Assembly (NCBI GenBank): GCA_947631325.1
Contig: CANRKX010000003.1
Coordinates: 1 to 56,895, forward strand
Source of the DNA: an uncultured Clostridia bacterium
GTDB lineage: Bacteria; Bacillota; Clostridia; Christensenellales; Borkfalkiaceae
Direction of reading: 5' to 3'
Length of the DNA: 56,895 nt
Shown here piece after piece: positions 1 through 7,967 of the stretch. Below the pieces are notes generated by a model. That model was not told the origin of the DNA. It did not search any database and saw only the letters and a list, made by a program, of their open reading frames with translations. Position 1 is the stretch's first letter, and every line of letters starts with the position of its first letter. The position numbers were made by a program, and so were the translations under genes.

Positions 1-400
1 TTGCGCCCTGTTCGCGCCAGAATTTTACGGCATATTTATTTGTAAGATTTGCCTGCGTGGAGATATGGACGGCGAGCTTTGGCGCCGATTTTCGCGCCGC
101 ATAAAAGACGCCGCTGTCGGAAATTATCGCCGCGTCCGCCCCCGCCGATTGCAAGAAGCAAAGATAGTCCTCCATTTCGTGAAGGTCGTAATTCTTTGCG
201 AATATGTTGGCGGTGACGTATAACTTTTTGTTGAGCGAATGGGCGTATTTTATTGCGCTTTCAAGCTCGTCGCGGGTGAAGTTATCGGCAAAGGAGCGGA
301 GAGAAAAGTTCTTTCCGCCGACATACGCCGCATCCGCGCCGAAGTAGAGCGCGCATTTTAGTTTTGAAAAGTTGCCCGCAGGCGCAAGCAGTTCGGTCAT
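1..400 (-). CDS. trhP: Peptidase U32 family protein, tRNA hydroxylation protein TrhP-like (partial)
   Basis: This is the N-terminal 133 residues of a U32-family protein; the rest lies outside the window. It begins MTELLAPAGN and continues with a GADAAYVGG element and LRSFADNF, the hallmark start of the YrrN/YrrO (TrhP) group. In Bacillus these proteins, together with prephenate, hydroxylate uridine-34 of several tRNAs (family knowledge). The ATG overlaps the stop of the upstream trmR gene as ATGA, so the two are translationally coupled. The order trmR-trhP matches yrrM-yrrN-yrrO in Bacillus, and TrmR methylates the hydroxyl that TrhP installs. The alternative is a U32 collagenase-like protease, which is less likely in this context. 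Confidence 0.85.
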   Translation of the reverse strand, partial: MTELLAPAGNFSKLKCALYFGADAAYVGGKNFSLRSFADNFTRDELESAIKYAHSLNKKLYVTANIFAKNYDLHEMEDYLCFLQSAGADAAIISDSGVFYAARKSAPKLAVHISTQANLTNKYAVKFWREQGA

Positions 401-1059
401 AATTTTACACTCATTGCAAGTCCGTTGCCGATATTCAAAACGGTGGTCTGAAGTTGGGGCGAAGAGGTCGCCGCGGCGATATATTCCCTTATGTGTCCGA
501 CGAGGGCGCGGCGCTTTTTGGGAACTTCCGTCTCGCCCGCGACATAGCCGAAGAGAAGGACGTCGTCGGCGAGCAGTACTCCCCCCTTATTTAGTAATCT
601 TATGAGGTCGGGAAGATACTTTATATACTGCACCTTTGCGCAGTCCAAAAATATGAAGTCGAAGGGGTCGCATAAGCCCTTTATTACGTCTGCGGCGTCG
701 CCCTCGATCAGGTCGATTTTTGAATATATATTGAGATTTTTGAAGTTTTTGCGGGCTTCGGCGGCAAAGTTTTCATCGCGCTCCACCGTGGTGATTTTTG
801 CCCCTTCGAAAGCCCCTGCCATGACCGCCGCGGACAGCCCGACAGCCGTGCCGAGCTCGAGAATTTTTTTGGGCTTCAACGCCGTGACGATTGTCTTTAA
901 AAAGTTCAGAGTTTCGCCGTCCGACACGGGGATTTCCCGCAAGGCGGCGTCCGCCCTGATTTTATTCAACTCGTCGGAAAGCGCGGGAGAGTTGAACTGT
1001 GCGGTGGGAGAAATGCGCTCTCCCTCCATTGTATTGAAATGGGGATAGCCGAAGTCCAT
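397..1059 (-). CDS. trmR: tRNA 5-hydroxyuridine methyltransferase (YrrM/TrmR-like O-methyltransferase)
   Basis: A class I SAM-dependent O-methyltransferase of 220 residues. The SAM-binding motif is LELGTAVGLS, followed by an acidic VERDE at the end of beta-2 and FIFLDCAK in the catalytic region. I placed the start at the ATG at 1059 (MDFGYPHF) because AAAGGGTG lies 5-6 nt upstream and only 10 bp separate it from the rnj stop; an upstream ATG at 1095 lies inside rnj. The 3' end overlaps trhP by ATGA. The pairing with a U32 gene supports TrmR, which makes 5-methoxyuridine at the wobble position, over a generic catechol or caffeoyl-CoA methyltransferase, which has the same fold. Confidence 0.85.
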   Translation of the reverse strand: MDFGYPHFNTMEGERISPTAQFNSPALSDELNKIRADAALREIPVSDGETLNFLKTIVTALKPKKILELGTAVGLSAAVMAGAFEGAKITTVERDENFAAEARKNFKNLNIYSKIDLIEGDAADVIKGLCDPFDFIFLDCAKVQYIKYLPDLIRLLNKGGVLLADDVLLFGYVAGETEVPKKRRALVGHIREYIAAATSSPQLQTTVLNIGNGLAMSVKL

Positions 1060-1069
1060 TTTACACCCT

Positions 1070-3001
1070 TTAAAGCTCGACGACGACGGGCACAATCATG
1101 GGAGATTGCTTTGTCTTTTTGAAGATATAGTTTTTGAGACTGCGCTTTATCACCCTTTTCAATTCGTCCACCGTGCCGTGAGCGAGGTCATAGCCCGAGA
1201 TGGCGCGCTCGATGACGTCGCGCATTTCCCTGTTGTAGTCGCGGTGGAAGTCGAACACGAAGCCGCGGGAATTTATGGCGGGTTCGCCCACCACTTCCCC
1301 GCCGTACACGGCGACGGAGACGATGAAGAGACCCTCCGCGGAGAGCTGGCGTCTGTCCTCGATGACGGTTGAAGCCTTTTCGTCCTCTATTCCCTCGCCG
1401 TCTATAAGGCGCGCGCCCGAGGGAACGTCCTCAAGCCTTTTCAAGCCCTCGGAAGTGAGGGCGAAGCAGACGCCTATATCGGGAATAAATACCTTATTTT
1501 TGGACATTCCGAGCTCTGTTGCGAGCTGGGCGTGCTTTTTTAAGTGCCTGTATTCGCCGTGGACGGGAATGAAATAGTCGGGCTTTAAGAGGTTGTGCAT
1601 TATTTTATGCTCTTCGCGGCAAGCGTGACCCGAGACGTGGATATTCTGCAAGCTTTCATACACTACGTCCGCGCCCTTCTGATAGAGGTTGTTAATTACC
1701 CTGTATACGAGCTTTTCATTGCCCGGAATGGGCGAGGCGGAGATTATTACCGTGTCGTTTTCGCCTACTGTGACGGCTGGATTTTCGCCGCTTGCCATGC
1801 GGGTGAGGGCGCTCATCGGCTCGCCCTGACTGCCCGTGGAGACGATGATTATCTCGTTGTCGCGCATATTTTTTATGCGGGAGACGTCCACTAAAACGTC
1901 GTCGGGAATGGAGATTTCGCCTATCTTTTCAGCCGCTTCCACTACGTTCAACATACTTCTGCCCGAGAGCGCGACCTTGCGCCTGTGCTTTACGGCGAGG
2001 TCGAAAATCTGTTGAAGTCTGTGGACGTTGGAGGCGAATGTGGCAACGATTATTCGGCGGCGATAGTTTTCGGAAAACAGCCTGTCGAGGGTGGCTCCCA
2101 CTACCGTCTCGCTCATGGTGTAACCGGGGCGTTCTATGTTGGTGCTTTCGCCGAGATAGAGCCTTACGCCCGCCGAGCCGACGTCGGATATGGTCTTTAA
2201 GTCGATAGGTTCGCCCGCGACGGGGGTCAAATCTATCTTAAAATCCCCGCTGTGGAATATGACGCCCTGAGGAGTGCCTATGGCAAAGGCAAGAGAGCCC
2301 GCTATCGAATGGTTTACATTTATGCATCTTACCGAGAAACAGCCGATATTTATGACCTGCCCCGGCACGACCTGCTGCATTTTTACGTCGTTCAGGCGGT
2401 GTTCGCGCAGCTTGTTGTCGACGAGGGCGAGGGTGAGTTTTGTGCCGATGACGGGAACTTTGAGTTCCTTTAAAAGATAGGGCACCCCGCCGATATGGTC
2501 CTCGTGACCGTGCGTTAAAAAGAGCGCCTTGACCTTCTTCGCGTTGTCGAGAAGATAGGTTATGTCGGGCACGACGAGGTCGAACCCGGGGGTCTCCTCG
2601 GTGGGGAAGATTGCGCCCGCGTCGATAATGATTATGTCGTTGCCGCACTCGAGGGCGGTCATATTTTTGCCTATCTCGCCCACGCCGCCCAAAAAGATTA
2701 TTTTGACAGCCTTATCCTTGGATGTGCCACGCTTTTTGCGGGCGGACTTATCAACTTTTTCAACCTTTTCGGGCTTTTGAGCCTTTACCCTTTTTTGGGC
2801 TTTGGGCTTTTCGGGCTTCGCCGAATTGGTTGTGGTATTGTGAGCGGCTGAATTGAGCCTTTTTTTGCCCGTATTTTGGGTTGATTGGGCGGGGGAATAT
2901 ATTTCCGCCCTGTTCTTTGCCTTATCCCCTCCCCTGCGGCGGGGAGGTAATTTCATTTCATCCTGTTGGTTTGACCTTATTTTTTCGCTTTTCTTTTCCA
3001 A
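1070..3001 (-). CDS. rnj: Ribonuclease J
   Basis: A 643-residue metallo-beta-lactamase/beta-CASP ribonuclease of mRNA decay and rRNA maturation. The catalytic HGHEDH motif is at residues 164-169, with HSGDFK and a beta-CASP/KH-like C-terminal part (SGHACREE, VHGEYRH). The core starts at about residue 97, preceded by a Lys/Arg/Pro/Asn-rich low-complexity extension, so the protein is some 90 residues longer than the roughly 555-residue Bacillus RNase J1. The start used here is a TTG preceded by AAGGAACAGGA; an ATG at residue 16 with AGGATGAA upstream is a credible alternative. It is the first gene of the unit rnj-trmR-trhP. Only one RNase J is seen, so J1 and J2 are not distinguished. Confidence 0.93.
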   Translation of the reverse strand: MEKKSEKIRSNQQDEMKLPPRRRGGDKAKNRAEIYSPAQSTQNTGKKRLNSAAHNTTTNSAKPEKPKAQKRVKAQKPEKVEKVDKSARKKRGTSKDKAVKIIFLGGVGEIGKNMTALECGNDIIIIDAGAIFPTEETPGFDLVVPDITYLLDNAKKVKALFLTHGHEDHIGGVPYLLKELKVPVIGTKLTLALVDNKLREHRLNDVKMQQVVPGQVINIGCFSVRCINVNHSIAGSLAFAIGTPQGVIFHSGDFKIDLTPVAGEPIDLKTISDVGSAGVRLYLGESTNIERPGYTMSETVVGATLDRLFSENYRRRIIVATFASNVHRLQQIFDLAVKHRRKVALSGRSMLNVVEAAEKIGEISIPDDVLVDVSRIKNMRDNEIIIVSTGSQGEPMSALTRMASGENPAVTVGENDTVIISASPIPGNEKLVYRVINNLYQKGADVVYESLQNIHVSGHACREEHKIMHNLLKPDYFIPVHGEYRHLKKHAQLATELGMSKNKVFIPDIGVCFALTSEGLKRLEDVPSGARLIDGEGIEDEKASTVIEDRRQLSAEGLFIVSVAVYGGEVVGEPAINSRGFVFDFHRDYNREMRDVIERAISGYDLAHGTVDELKRVIKRSLKNYIFKKTKQSPMIVPVVVEL

Positions 3002-3042
3002 AATTTTCCTGTTCCTTGAATTTTATATATGAGCCTTTCAAC

Positions 3043-3073
3043 AATAAAAGGGGTTGAAAAAATCAACCCCCTT
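3043..3073 (-). terminator. Rho-independent terminator of the 610-residue gene
   Basis: Reading the minus strand, GGGGTTGA pairs with TCAACCCC around a five-T loop and is followed by TTTTATTG. It lies 11 bp after the stop of the gene at 3084 and separates it from rnj. Confidence 0.8.
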
Positions 3074-3083
3074 GTAAGTCTTT

Positions 3084-4916
3084 TTACTTTTTGCTTACGT
3101 CCTTTACAAGTCCGTCCTCTATGAGTTCGTCCATGTCCTCATAAGGGTACATCGCCGCATAGTCGCGGTCGGGGGCGGTGTTTCTCTTGACTCCGCCGCG
3201 TATCTCGAGCATTTCGTCAATCAATCTTATCGCCTTTCTTGCGCCGAGAGGACTCTTTATCTTGACCATCATGGGCGTTCCGTGCATGCTCTTATTGTTG
3301 GAGACGTCGACGTGGTGATAGACGGAGACGGGATACTGTTCGGGGTCGAGGGCGAGATAGAGACAGAGCGTCTTGCCGCGGATTTTGAAGCGGGCAATCG
3401 TCTCCCTGCCCTTGTGGAAGCGTTCTGCCCCCCACGCGACGTTGGAGTTGACTTTTGCATAGGAGAGAAGGGCGTTTTTGACTTCGCCGTAGTACTGCTT
3501 CTGGTCGTCGGTGCTCTGGATTATGCGCGCGATGAAGGAGCGGTTGTACTTCATCATGTGCGCGAAGTCGACGCCGTCCGCGCCGTCGGGCATCATTTCG
3601 CCATAGACGGGCACTTCGTCGATATCGTCCATTACGTCCTCTTCTTCCTCGGCTTGCTCTTCGGGCTCTTCTTCAACTATATCGCTGACGGTGACGAGCT
3701 CGTCGCCCGCCTCCTGCTCCTCGTCGTTTTCCGCCGCCTTTTCCGCAACGTGGACGACCGCGCCGCCCAAGAGCATGAGCTTAATCTCTCTGAGGTCTTT
3801 ATCCACTTCGTCAAATCTCTCGTCGGTGCTCTTCAATACTTCGCCCGAGACAGACTGGGTTATGGTGTTTATGCCGTCCTCGTCGACGACGATGTCATAA
3901 TCCTCCGCGCCCTTGGATTCCATTATCTTATCGGCAACCGTCGTGCTTATGGTCTCGCTATCCACAGTGGGCATTGCGCTGAGAAGCTGGGACGCGACCT
4001 TGTCGGCGATATCGTCGGTATCGATTTCGGGAAGATAATTGGAGAGAGCCGCCGCCGCTTTGTCTGCAATGACGTCCTCGTTTATGCCCGCAACCGTTAT
4101 CTTGTCGCTTATGCGCTGAGCCATTTCCTCATAATCGGTCTCGCTGTTGGAGGCGATATCGAGGGCGCCGCGCAACTTTTCGGCAATAGCCGAACATATG
4201 AATTCATAGTCGAGCTTTTCGGCAATCTCCCTCGAGATGGAAGCGCAGCCGTCGTCGTCCACGAGAATATCGAAATCTTCGGATTTGAGAGAGCCGACTT
4301 TGAGGGCGATTCTGTCCGACAGCTCCTCCTCGTCCAACTGCACGTCGACGGGCACTGCGGAAGGAACGACCTGTTGTATGGGCGCAGACTGCGCGACGCT
4401 TTCGCCGACTACCACGGTGGATTCGGGAATGACAATCTGCTCGGCGACCTTGCAGGCGATATAGTCGGGCGAGATGTACTCCTGTGCGGGCATCAACTCG
4501 ACAATTCGCTTTGCAAGGACGTCATAGTCTATATCTGCGCTGACCTGAGCGGGGATTGCCTGCACGGTCTGCTGCCGGACGGGGCTTTCCTCAATCTTTT
4601 TGGCAAGCTCGTTTATCTTGCCGTTGAGGTCGTCATATATACTCTCGTTCTGAGCCGAGAGGAACTTAATCTCCCTCTTTACGCTCTCGTACTCCTCCTT
4701 GATGGATGCGAATATCTGAACCATCTGGGCAGCCGTGAGGGGAATTGCGGGCGTTGCCGCCGTACCCTTTGCAAGCTTTTCCATTATGGCGTTGAGCTTC
4801 ATATCGGACTGCCGCAGTTGGGAATATACCTGATTTAACTGCGTCGATATCCCCTGATCCATCTGGAGAATCAGGTCGGCTTTCTTGGGAGCGGAGTCCC
4901 CGCGTTTGTCTGCCAT
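3084..4916 (-). CDS. Uncharacterised 610-residue protein with internal amphipathic repeats
   Basis: Not assigned to a family I can name. The N-terminal 130 residues are polar and helical, probably coiled coil. Residues about 130-390 carry degenerate repeats of the type (D/E)-x3-(L/I/M)-(A/S)-x-(K/R)-(I/V), including a duplicated acidic element, EDFDILVDDDG and EDYDIVVDEDG. An acidic Glu-rich linker spans about 400-445. The C-terminal 165 residues form a compact basic domain with YNRSFIARI, AWGAERFHKGRE and LCLYLALDPEQYP. No signal peptide or membrane segment is visible, so it is presumably cytoplasmic. CGAGGTG lies just upstream of the ATG. It is followed by its own terminator and so is probably monocistronic. 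A structural role such as division or envelope scaffolding is only a guess. Confidence 0.85.
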   Translation of the reverse strand: MADKRGDSAPKKADLILQMDQGISTQLNQVYSQLRQSDMKLNAIMEKLAKGTAATPAIPLTAAQMVQIFASIKEEYESVKREIKFLSAQNESIYDDLNGKINELAKKIEESPVRQQTVQAIPAQVSADIDYDVLAKRIVELMPAQEYISPDYIACKVAEQIVIPESTVVVGESVAQSAPIQQVVPSAVPVDVQLDEEELSDRIALKVGSLKSEDFDILVDDDGCASISREIAEKLDYEFICSAIAEKLRGALDIASNSETDYEEMAQRISDKITVAGINEDVIADKAAAALSNYLPEIDTDDIADKVASQLLSAMPTVDSETISTTVADKIMESKGAEDYDIVVDEDGINTITQSVSGEVLKSTDERFDEVDKDLREIKLMLLGGAVVHVAEKAAENDEEQEAGDELVTVSDIVEEEPEEQAEEEEDVMDDIDEVPVYGEMMPDGADGVDFAHMMKYNRSFIARIIQSTDDQKQYYGEVKNALLSYAKVNSNVAWGAERFHKGRETIARFKIRGKTLCLYLALDPEQYPVSVYHHVDVSNNKSMHGTPMMVKIKSPLGARKAIRLIDEMLEIRGGVKRNTAPDRDYAAMYPYEDMDELIEDGLVKDVSKK

Positions 4917-4989
4917 TATACACCTCGTGAACGTTTGTAAATTTTTTTAAACGGCGTAATACGCCCGTACTTTTCAATATACATTTAAT

Positions 4990-5018
4990 AGTTTACACTA
5001 AATCATAAAAAAAGTAAA
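4990..5018 (-). promoter_or_regulatory. Putative sigma-A promoter of the 610-residue gene
   Basis: On the minus strand TTTACT and TAAACT are separated by 17 bp, each matching four of six consensus positions. It lies about 75 bp before the ATG, in the A/T-rich divergent region 4917-5223 that it shares with the serC promoter. Confidence 0.45.
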
Positions 5019-5172
5019 TACAATTATTGAAATTTTTCCGCCGATTTTGAGATTTTTTTTGAAGAACGACAATTTTAAGGGCGAAAGGGCGTTTTGATAT
5101 GGTGTGCGTTTGATACACCGAAATGTAAAATTATACAAATTTGCGTTTTTTTGAGCCGAGTATGTAAAATAG

Positions 5173-5201
5173 TTGTATTTTTTTACATTTTATATTATAA
5201 T
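5173..5201 (+). promoter_or_regulatory. Sigma-A promoter of serC-serA
   Basis: TTGTAT and TATAAT are separated by 17 bp. Transcription would start near 5208, giving a leader of only about 16 nt that consists mostly of the AAAAGGAGAA ribosome binding site. There is no room for a T-box or other leader riboswitch. Confidence 0.7.
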
Positions 5202-5223
5202 TCTCCAAAAGGAGAAAAAGAGT

Positions 5224-6300
5224 ATGCAAAGAGTTTACAATTTTGCTGCGGGTCCCTCCACACTCCCGCTCGAAGTGCTTAAAAAGGCACAGGAAGAATT
5301 TCTCGACTTTGCGGGCACGGGCATGTCCGTCACCGAAATTTCGCACCGCGACAAGAATTACGAGGCTATCGTGCGCGATGCCGAAAACCTTGTACGCGAG
5401 CTTTTGAACGTTCCCGACGACTACTGCGTCATCTTCGTTCAGGGCGGAGCTTCGACGCAGTTCGCCGCAGTTCCTCTAAACCTCATGCACAACGGCGTTG
5501 CCGACTACATAGTGACGGGCAACTTCGCGAAAAAGGCTTATGAAGAGGGCAAGATTTACGGCACGGCGAATAAGATAGGCGACAGCTCGGATAAGGTATA
5601 TACCTATATCCCCGAACTCTCCTCCCTCAAATACACCGAGGGTGCAGACTATCTGCACATAACTTCAAACAATACCATATTCGGAACGAGATATCCCGAG
5701 TTCCCCAAGTGCAAGGCTCCCCTCGTCGCCGATATGTCGTCGGAGATATTCTCACGTGAGATAAACGTTGCGGACTTCGGCGTAATATATGCGGGCGCGC
5801 AGAAAAACCTTGCGCCTGCGGGCGTGACAATCGTCATTGCCAAGAGGTCGCTCATACAGGACCCCTTGAAGATATGCCCCACCATGTTGAAGTGGAGCGT
5901 TCAGGACGCAAACGGGTCGCTGTACAACACACCTCCCGCATTCTCAATCTACATGGCTGACCTCGTCCTTAAAAACCTCAAGGAAAAGGGCGGCGTGAAG
6001 GCGATGAATGAGGCTGACGAATACAAGGCGGGGCTTTTGTACGACTTTATCGACAACTCCAAACTCTTCAAAAACAACGTCGTGAAGAAGTACCGTTCGA
6101 TAATGAACGTGCCTTTCGTGACGGGCAGCGAGGAGCTCGACGCCAAGTTTATCGCCGAGGCGAAGAAGGCGGGGCTTGTATCATTGAAGGGTCACAGGCT
6201 CGTGGGCGGCATGCGCGCTTCGATTTACAACGCGATGCCCGTCGAGGGAGTCAAAGCTTTAATACAATTCATGAAGAAGTTCGAGGTGGAAAATGGCTGA
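5224..6300 (+). CDS. serC: Phosphoserine aminotransferase
   Basis: A 358-residue class V PLP aminotransferase that converts 3-phosphohydroxypyruvate to phosphoserine with glutamate. It has the family start NFAAGPSTLP, the segment FVQGGASTQF, and the PLP lysine in GAQKNLAPAG. The ATG at 5224 is chosen because AAAAGGAG precedes it and the family start motif follows at once; an upstream in-frame ATG would lie inside the promoter. The 3' end overlaps serA by 8 bp (ATGGCTGA), so serC and serA are translated from one short-leader mRNA. No serB (phosphoserine phosphatase) is seen in the window. Confidence 0.97.
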   Translation: MQRVYNFAAGPSTLPLEVLKKAQEEFLDFAGTGMSVTEISHRDKNYEAIVRDAENLVRELLNVPDDYCVIFVQGGASTQFAAVPLNLMHNGVADYIVTGNFAKKAYEEGKIYGTANKIGDSSDKVYTYIPELSSLKYTEGADYLHITSNNTIFGTRYPEFPKCKAPLVADMSSEIFSREINVADFGVIYAGAQKNLAPAGVTIVIAKRSLIQDPLKICPTMLKWSVQDANGSLYNTPPAFSIYMADLVLKNLKEKGGVKAMNEADEYKAGLLYDFIDNSKLFKNNVVKKYRSIMNVPFVTGSEELDAKFIAEAKKAGLVSLKGHRLVGGMRASIYNAMPVEGVKALIQFMKKFEVENG

Positions 6301-7450
6301 AATTTTAAAGCTTAACGCCATAAGCCCCCTTGCGGACGGATATTTCAAGAACTATAAATATTCAGACGACGTGAAAAATCCCCAAGGAATCATGGTGCGC
6401 AGTGCGCAGATGGCTGATTATGCCGTGGGCGAGAATTTGCTTGCGGTTGCAAGGGCGGGCGCGGGAACGAACAATATTCCCGTAGCCGACTATGCGAAGA
6501 AGGGCATCGTCGTCTTTAACACCCCCGGTGCGAACGCCAACGCCGTGAAGGAGCTTGTAATTTGCGAGCTCTTCCTCGGCGGGAGAAAGATAACCGACGC
6601 CATACAGTGGGTAAAATCATTAAAGGGCGAGGGCGAGAACGTTTCAAAACTCGTCGAAAAGGGCAAGAGCAAGTTTGTCGGAAGCGAGATAATGGGCAAG
6701 ACGCTGGGAATTATAGGCTTCGGCGCGATAGGCATACTCGTTGCAAACGCGGCGGCTTCGCTGGGAATGAAGATTGTGGGCGTGGACCCCTTCCTTTCGG
6801 CGCATAACGCCGTCCTCCTCCCCTCTGGCGCAAAGCTTGTGGAGAGCCGCGACGAAGTTTACAAAGAGGCTGACTTTATAACCGTTCACGTTCCCCTCAC
6901 CCCCGAGACGCGCGGAATGTTCGACTCGGAAGCCTTTTCGAAGATGAAGGACGGAGCGGTACTTATAAACAACAGCCGCGGAGAGCTTGCAAAGAGCGAG
7001 GACGTTATTAAAGCGCTTGCGAGCGGCAAGCTTTCAAGATATATTACCGACTTCCCCGACGACAGCTTGATAGGCGTTGAAAACGCCATATGTGTACCCC
7101 ATTTGGGTGCGAGCACGCCCGAAGCCGAGGACAACTGCGCGGTTATGGCGGCGCAACAGCTCACCGACTATCTCGAGAACGGAAATATCAAAAACAGCGT
7201 TAACTATCCCGCAGTTTGCATGGCGCGTTCGGGAAAGGCGAGGATTTGCGTTCACCATAAGAACATAAAGGAAATACTCTCGAAAACGCTTGCGGTGATT
7301 GCGGGACAGGGGCTCAACGTGGAGAATATGCAGGACGCTTCGAAGGGCGAATACGCATACCTCATCTGCGACACGGACGGCGTTCCCACCGAGGAGAACC
7401 TCAAAAAGATTGCGGCAATCGAGGGAGTTATCCGCGTCCGCTGTATTTAA
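6293..7450 (+). CDS. serA: D-3-phosphoglycerate dehydrogenase
   Basis: A 385-residue NAD-dependent 2-hydroxyacid dehydrogenase that performs the first step of serine synthesis. Visible are the dinucleotide motif GIIGFGAIG, the substrate-side Arg in NNSRGEL, and the catalytic His in HLGASTPEAE. A C-terminal ACT domain (from about residue 310) suggests serine feedback control. It lacks the intervening ASB domain of long SerA forms, as many short Firmicute and archaeal enzymes do. GAGGTGG in the end of serC supplies the ribosome binding site. The 8-bp overlap couples it to serC. Confidence 0.96.
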   Translation: MAEILKLNAISPLADGYFKNYKYSDDVKNPQGIMVRSAQMADYAVGENLLAVARAGAGTNNIPVADYAKKGIVVFNTPGANANAVKELVICELFLGGRKITDAIQWVKSLKGEGENVSKLVEKGKSKFVGSEIMGKTLGIIGFGAIGILVANAAASLGMKIVGVDPFLSAHNAVLLPSGAKLVESRDEVYKEADFITVHVPLTPETRGMFDSEAFSKMKDGAVLINNSRGELAKSEDVIKALASGKLSRYITDFPDDSLIGVENAICVPHLGASTPEAEDNCAVMAAQQLTDYLENGNIKNSVNYPAVCMARSGKARICVHHKNIKEILSKTLAVIAGQGLNVENMQDASKGEYAYLICDTDGVPTEENLKKIAAIEGVIRVRCI

Positions 7451-7528
7451 AATATTGCTTTGGCTGCGATTTTAAGAAACGGCGATTGAACGACCGACAA
7501 AGCTATAAATAAAAGTATAAAACGAGAT

Positions 7529-7567
7529 ACCTCCGCGCATAATAAATAAAAACGCGGAGGTGTTTTT
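7529..7567 (+). promoter_or_regulatory. Hairpin covering the ribosome binding site of the 51-residue ORF; possibly the serCA terminator
   Basis: ACCTCCGCG (7529-7537) pairs perfectly with CGCGGAGGT (7553-7561) across a 15-nt A-rich loop and is followed by GTTTTT. The right arm is the Shine-Dalgarno of the ORF starting at 7568. The element may therefore be a Rho-independent terminator for serC-serA, a translational lock on the small ORF, or both. Confidence 0.6.
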
Positions 7568-7723
7568 ATGGGCAAAAAGAAGAAAAAAGTGCCTAAAATA
7601 AACGAGCAGGAATATAACGCGTACATCGCGAGCATAAGCAGCAGTGCGGCGGCTTACGGCACCGACGGCGAGATATTCGTGCCCGACTCCCTGAAAAAGG
7701 AAGAGAAAGAAAAAGATTATTGA
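7568..7723 (+). CDS. Small basic/acidic hypothetical protein, 51 residues
   Basis: The ORF begins ATG 7 nt after GGAGG and ends with TGA at 7723. The product has a basic head (MGKKKKKVPK), a middle with AYIASISSSAAAYGT and GEIFVPDSL, and a charged KKEEKEKDY tail. There is no membrane segment or signal peptide. It is not recognised. In favour of reality are the strong ribosome binding site, the immediate downstream perfect hairpin, and codon use like its neighbours. It follows serA by 117 bp and may be expressed by read-through or from an unseen promoter. The ribosome binding site is buried in the hairpin at 7529-7561. Confidence 0.6.
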   Translation: MGKKKKKVPKINEQEYNAYIASISSSAAAYGTDGEIFVPDSLKKEEKEKDY

Positions 7724-7767
7724 GAGAAGTGAAAGCGAAACGGAACGAAAGCGAAAACGGAACGGAA

Positions 7768-7808
7768 GCGGCGGCGGCGCCTTTGGAAGGCGCCGCCGCC
7801 GCGGATTT
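7768..7808 (+). terminator. Strong intrinsic hairpin after the 51-residue ORF
   Basis: A perfect 16-bp stem (7768-7783 with 7787-7802) closes a 3-nt loop and is followed by GGATTTTG. It is preceded by a purine-rich stretch of repeated CGAAA/CGGAACG words (about 7733-7767). The T tract is poor, but the stem is very stable. Confidence 0.65.
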
Positions 7809-7899
7809 TGTACTATAGTAGCATAAATTCCATACTATTGTATATAAAATCTGCTTAAAACCGAGTTTCTTTCCGTAAAATCAATATTTTAATAAGGCG

Positions 7900-7967
7900 G
7901 AATACATTTTATCGCCCAATACAAATCAAAGCAGAATACATATCACAATAGGATACATATCACTCCG
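7900..7967. repeat. Four tandem 17-bp units overlapping the spoIVA 3' end
   Basis: Units start at 7900, 7917, 7934 and 7951, exactly 17 bp apart, each with the core AATACA-x-AT or GATACATAT. The last unit and part of the third encode the end of spoIVA; the others are non-coding. The unit length is not a multiple of three. Confidence 0.6.

Noticed and set aside
3282-4838. Plus-strand ORF of 518 codons opposite the 610-residue protein gene
   Set aside because: It is a long open frame caused by codon bias of the true minus-strand gene. Composition is implausible, there is no ribosome binding site, and the opposite strand has a ribosome binding site, promoter and terminator.
5101-5119. Small inverted repeat GGTGT-N9-ACACC upstream of serC, considered as a T-box or operator
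   Set aside because: It lies upstream of the predicted -35, the leader is only about 16 nt, and no T-box specifier, antiterminator or terminator is present.
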